This document shows, piece by piece, positions 63,645 through 64,000 of a DNA stretch of 64,000 nt. The DNA is from Coprococcus sp. Its GTDB lineage: Bacteria > Bacillota > Clostridia > Lachnospirales > Lachnospiraceae. Position 1 is the first letter of the stretch; the number at the start of each line of letters is the position of its first letter. The notes below the pieces were generated by a model. It saw only the letters and a list, made by a program, of their open reading frames with translations. It was not told the origin of the DNA and made no database searches. The stretch is taken from NCBI GenBank assembly GCA_022793995.1, contig JAAWDY010000016.1:1-64000 (forward strand), given 5' to 3'. The position numbers were made by a program, and so were the translations under genes.

Positions 63645-64000
63645 ATGCTGTCAGACTGCCATATGCATACTCGTTATTCAGCGGATTCCGACGCCGAGCC
63701 GGAGAAGATGATACAAAGCGCTGTTGCACATGGGCTGGAAGCGATCTGTTTTACAGATCATGAGGATATCGGCCTGTTTCAAGAAGGAAAAGAATGGGTG
63801 ATCGATACCAAAGCCTATTTCGAGGAACTCGGTAGATTGAAACAGCGTTATGCCCGGCAGATCGATGTGAGGATCGGTATTGAGATGGGGCTGCAGCCTC
63901 ATTTAGGAGAAGAGATCAGCCAATATATCCAGAGCTATCCCTTTGATTTTGTGATCGGTTCTGTTCATGTCATAGAGGGAAAAGATCCGTATTATTCGGA
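63645..64000 (+). CDS. PHP-domain phosphatase, histidinol-phosphatase-like (partial)
   Basis: The first 118 codons are present; the rest is outside the window. The PHP metal motif DCHMHTRYSADS is at the N-terminus, with ICFTDHED, RIGIEMG and FDFVIGSVHVIEG following, as in HisK/HisJ-type histidinol phosphate phosphatase. Other PHP enzymes cannot be excluded without the C-terminus. GGGAGGAGAAA precedes the ATG. Confidence 0.75.
   Translation, partial: MLSDCHMHTRYSADSDAEPEKMIQSAVAHGLEAICFTDHEDIGLFQEGKEWVIDTKAYFEELGRLKQRYARQIDVRIGIEMGLQPHLGEEISQYIQSYPFDFVIGSVHVIEGKDPYYS

Overview
The window looks like a chromosomal segment of a spore-forming gut Clostridium relative, most likely Lachnospiraceae. 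This rests on gene content and order: a SCIFF peptide with its radical-SAM maturase followed by a secD-secF fusion, recJ, apt, rel, an MBL hydrolase, hemZ, hisS and aspS; a class III fructose-bisphosphatase; the block pyrH-frr-uppS-cdsA-dxr-rseP; recA-recX-rny-nudix-spoIIM-like; and iscR-iscS-iscU-mnmA. Base composition is moderate and most genes carry clear AGGAGG-type ribosome binding sites. I saw no rRNA, tRNA, CRISPR array, insertion sequence or prophage. The species cannot be named from what is visible.

Layout. 0.2-4.1 kb: promoter, scfA, hairpin, scfB, secDF. 4.2-18.2 kb: recJ, a repeat-rich apt leader, apt, rel, MBL hydrolase, hemZ, hisS, a 74-bp tandem repeat, aspS, fbp, a divergent acetylglutamate-kinase-like gene and a DMT exporter. 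18.3-24 kb: nucleotide, translation and envelope block (pyrH, frr, uppS, cdsA, dxr, rseP, greA). 24-27.6 kb: small accessory patch with a membrane protein, a decayed HipA-like kinase, an orphan small gene and a two-gene ABC importer without a binding protein. 27.7-35.9 kb: queH, argH, asd, ppk1, topB and a hexapeptide-repeat protein. 36-39 kb: an AT-rich defence islet made of a BglII/BstYI-type endonuclease, an MT-A70-type adenine methyltransferase and an AIPR-family protein with a Mrr-like nuclease motif. 39.2-44 kb: recA with a probable LexA box, recX, rny, nudix hydrolase and spoIIM-like gene. 44-53 kb: catabolic or transport genes (acyl-CoA synthetase, sodium:solute symporter, an enzyme-I-like PTS protein, zinc dehydrogenase, MFS transporter, aldo/keto reductase). 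53-58.9 kb: accessory genes: an HTH-DUF3990 toxin-like gene with its partner, an HTH-membrane regulator, three gene fragments and two tandem FecR-domain lipoproteins. 58.9-64 kb: a SpoVB-like flippase, then iscR-iscS-iscU-mnmA and the start of a histidinol-phosphatase-like PHP gene cut by the window end.

How the genes work together. Housekeeping runs are packed with short gaps or overlaps and look like operons. iscR-iscS-iscU-mnmA joins Fe-S assembly to tRNA thiolation. The clearest horizontally acquired block is the R-M plus AIPR islet placed directly before recA. The most unusual non-coding sequence is in the apt leader (long hairpin plus palindromic repeats) and before aspS (74-bp units, two of which carry a Shine-Dalgarno-like sequence and a nine-codon ORF).
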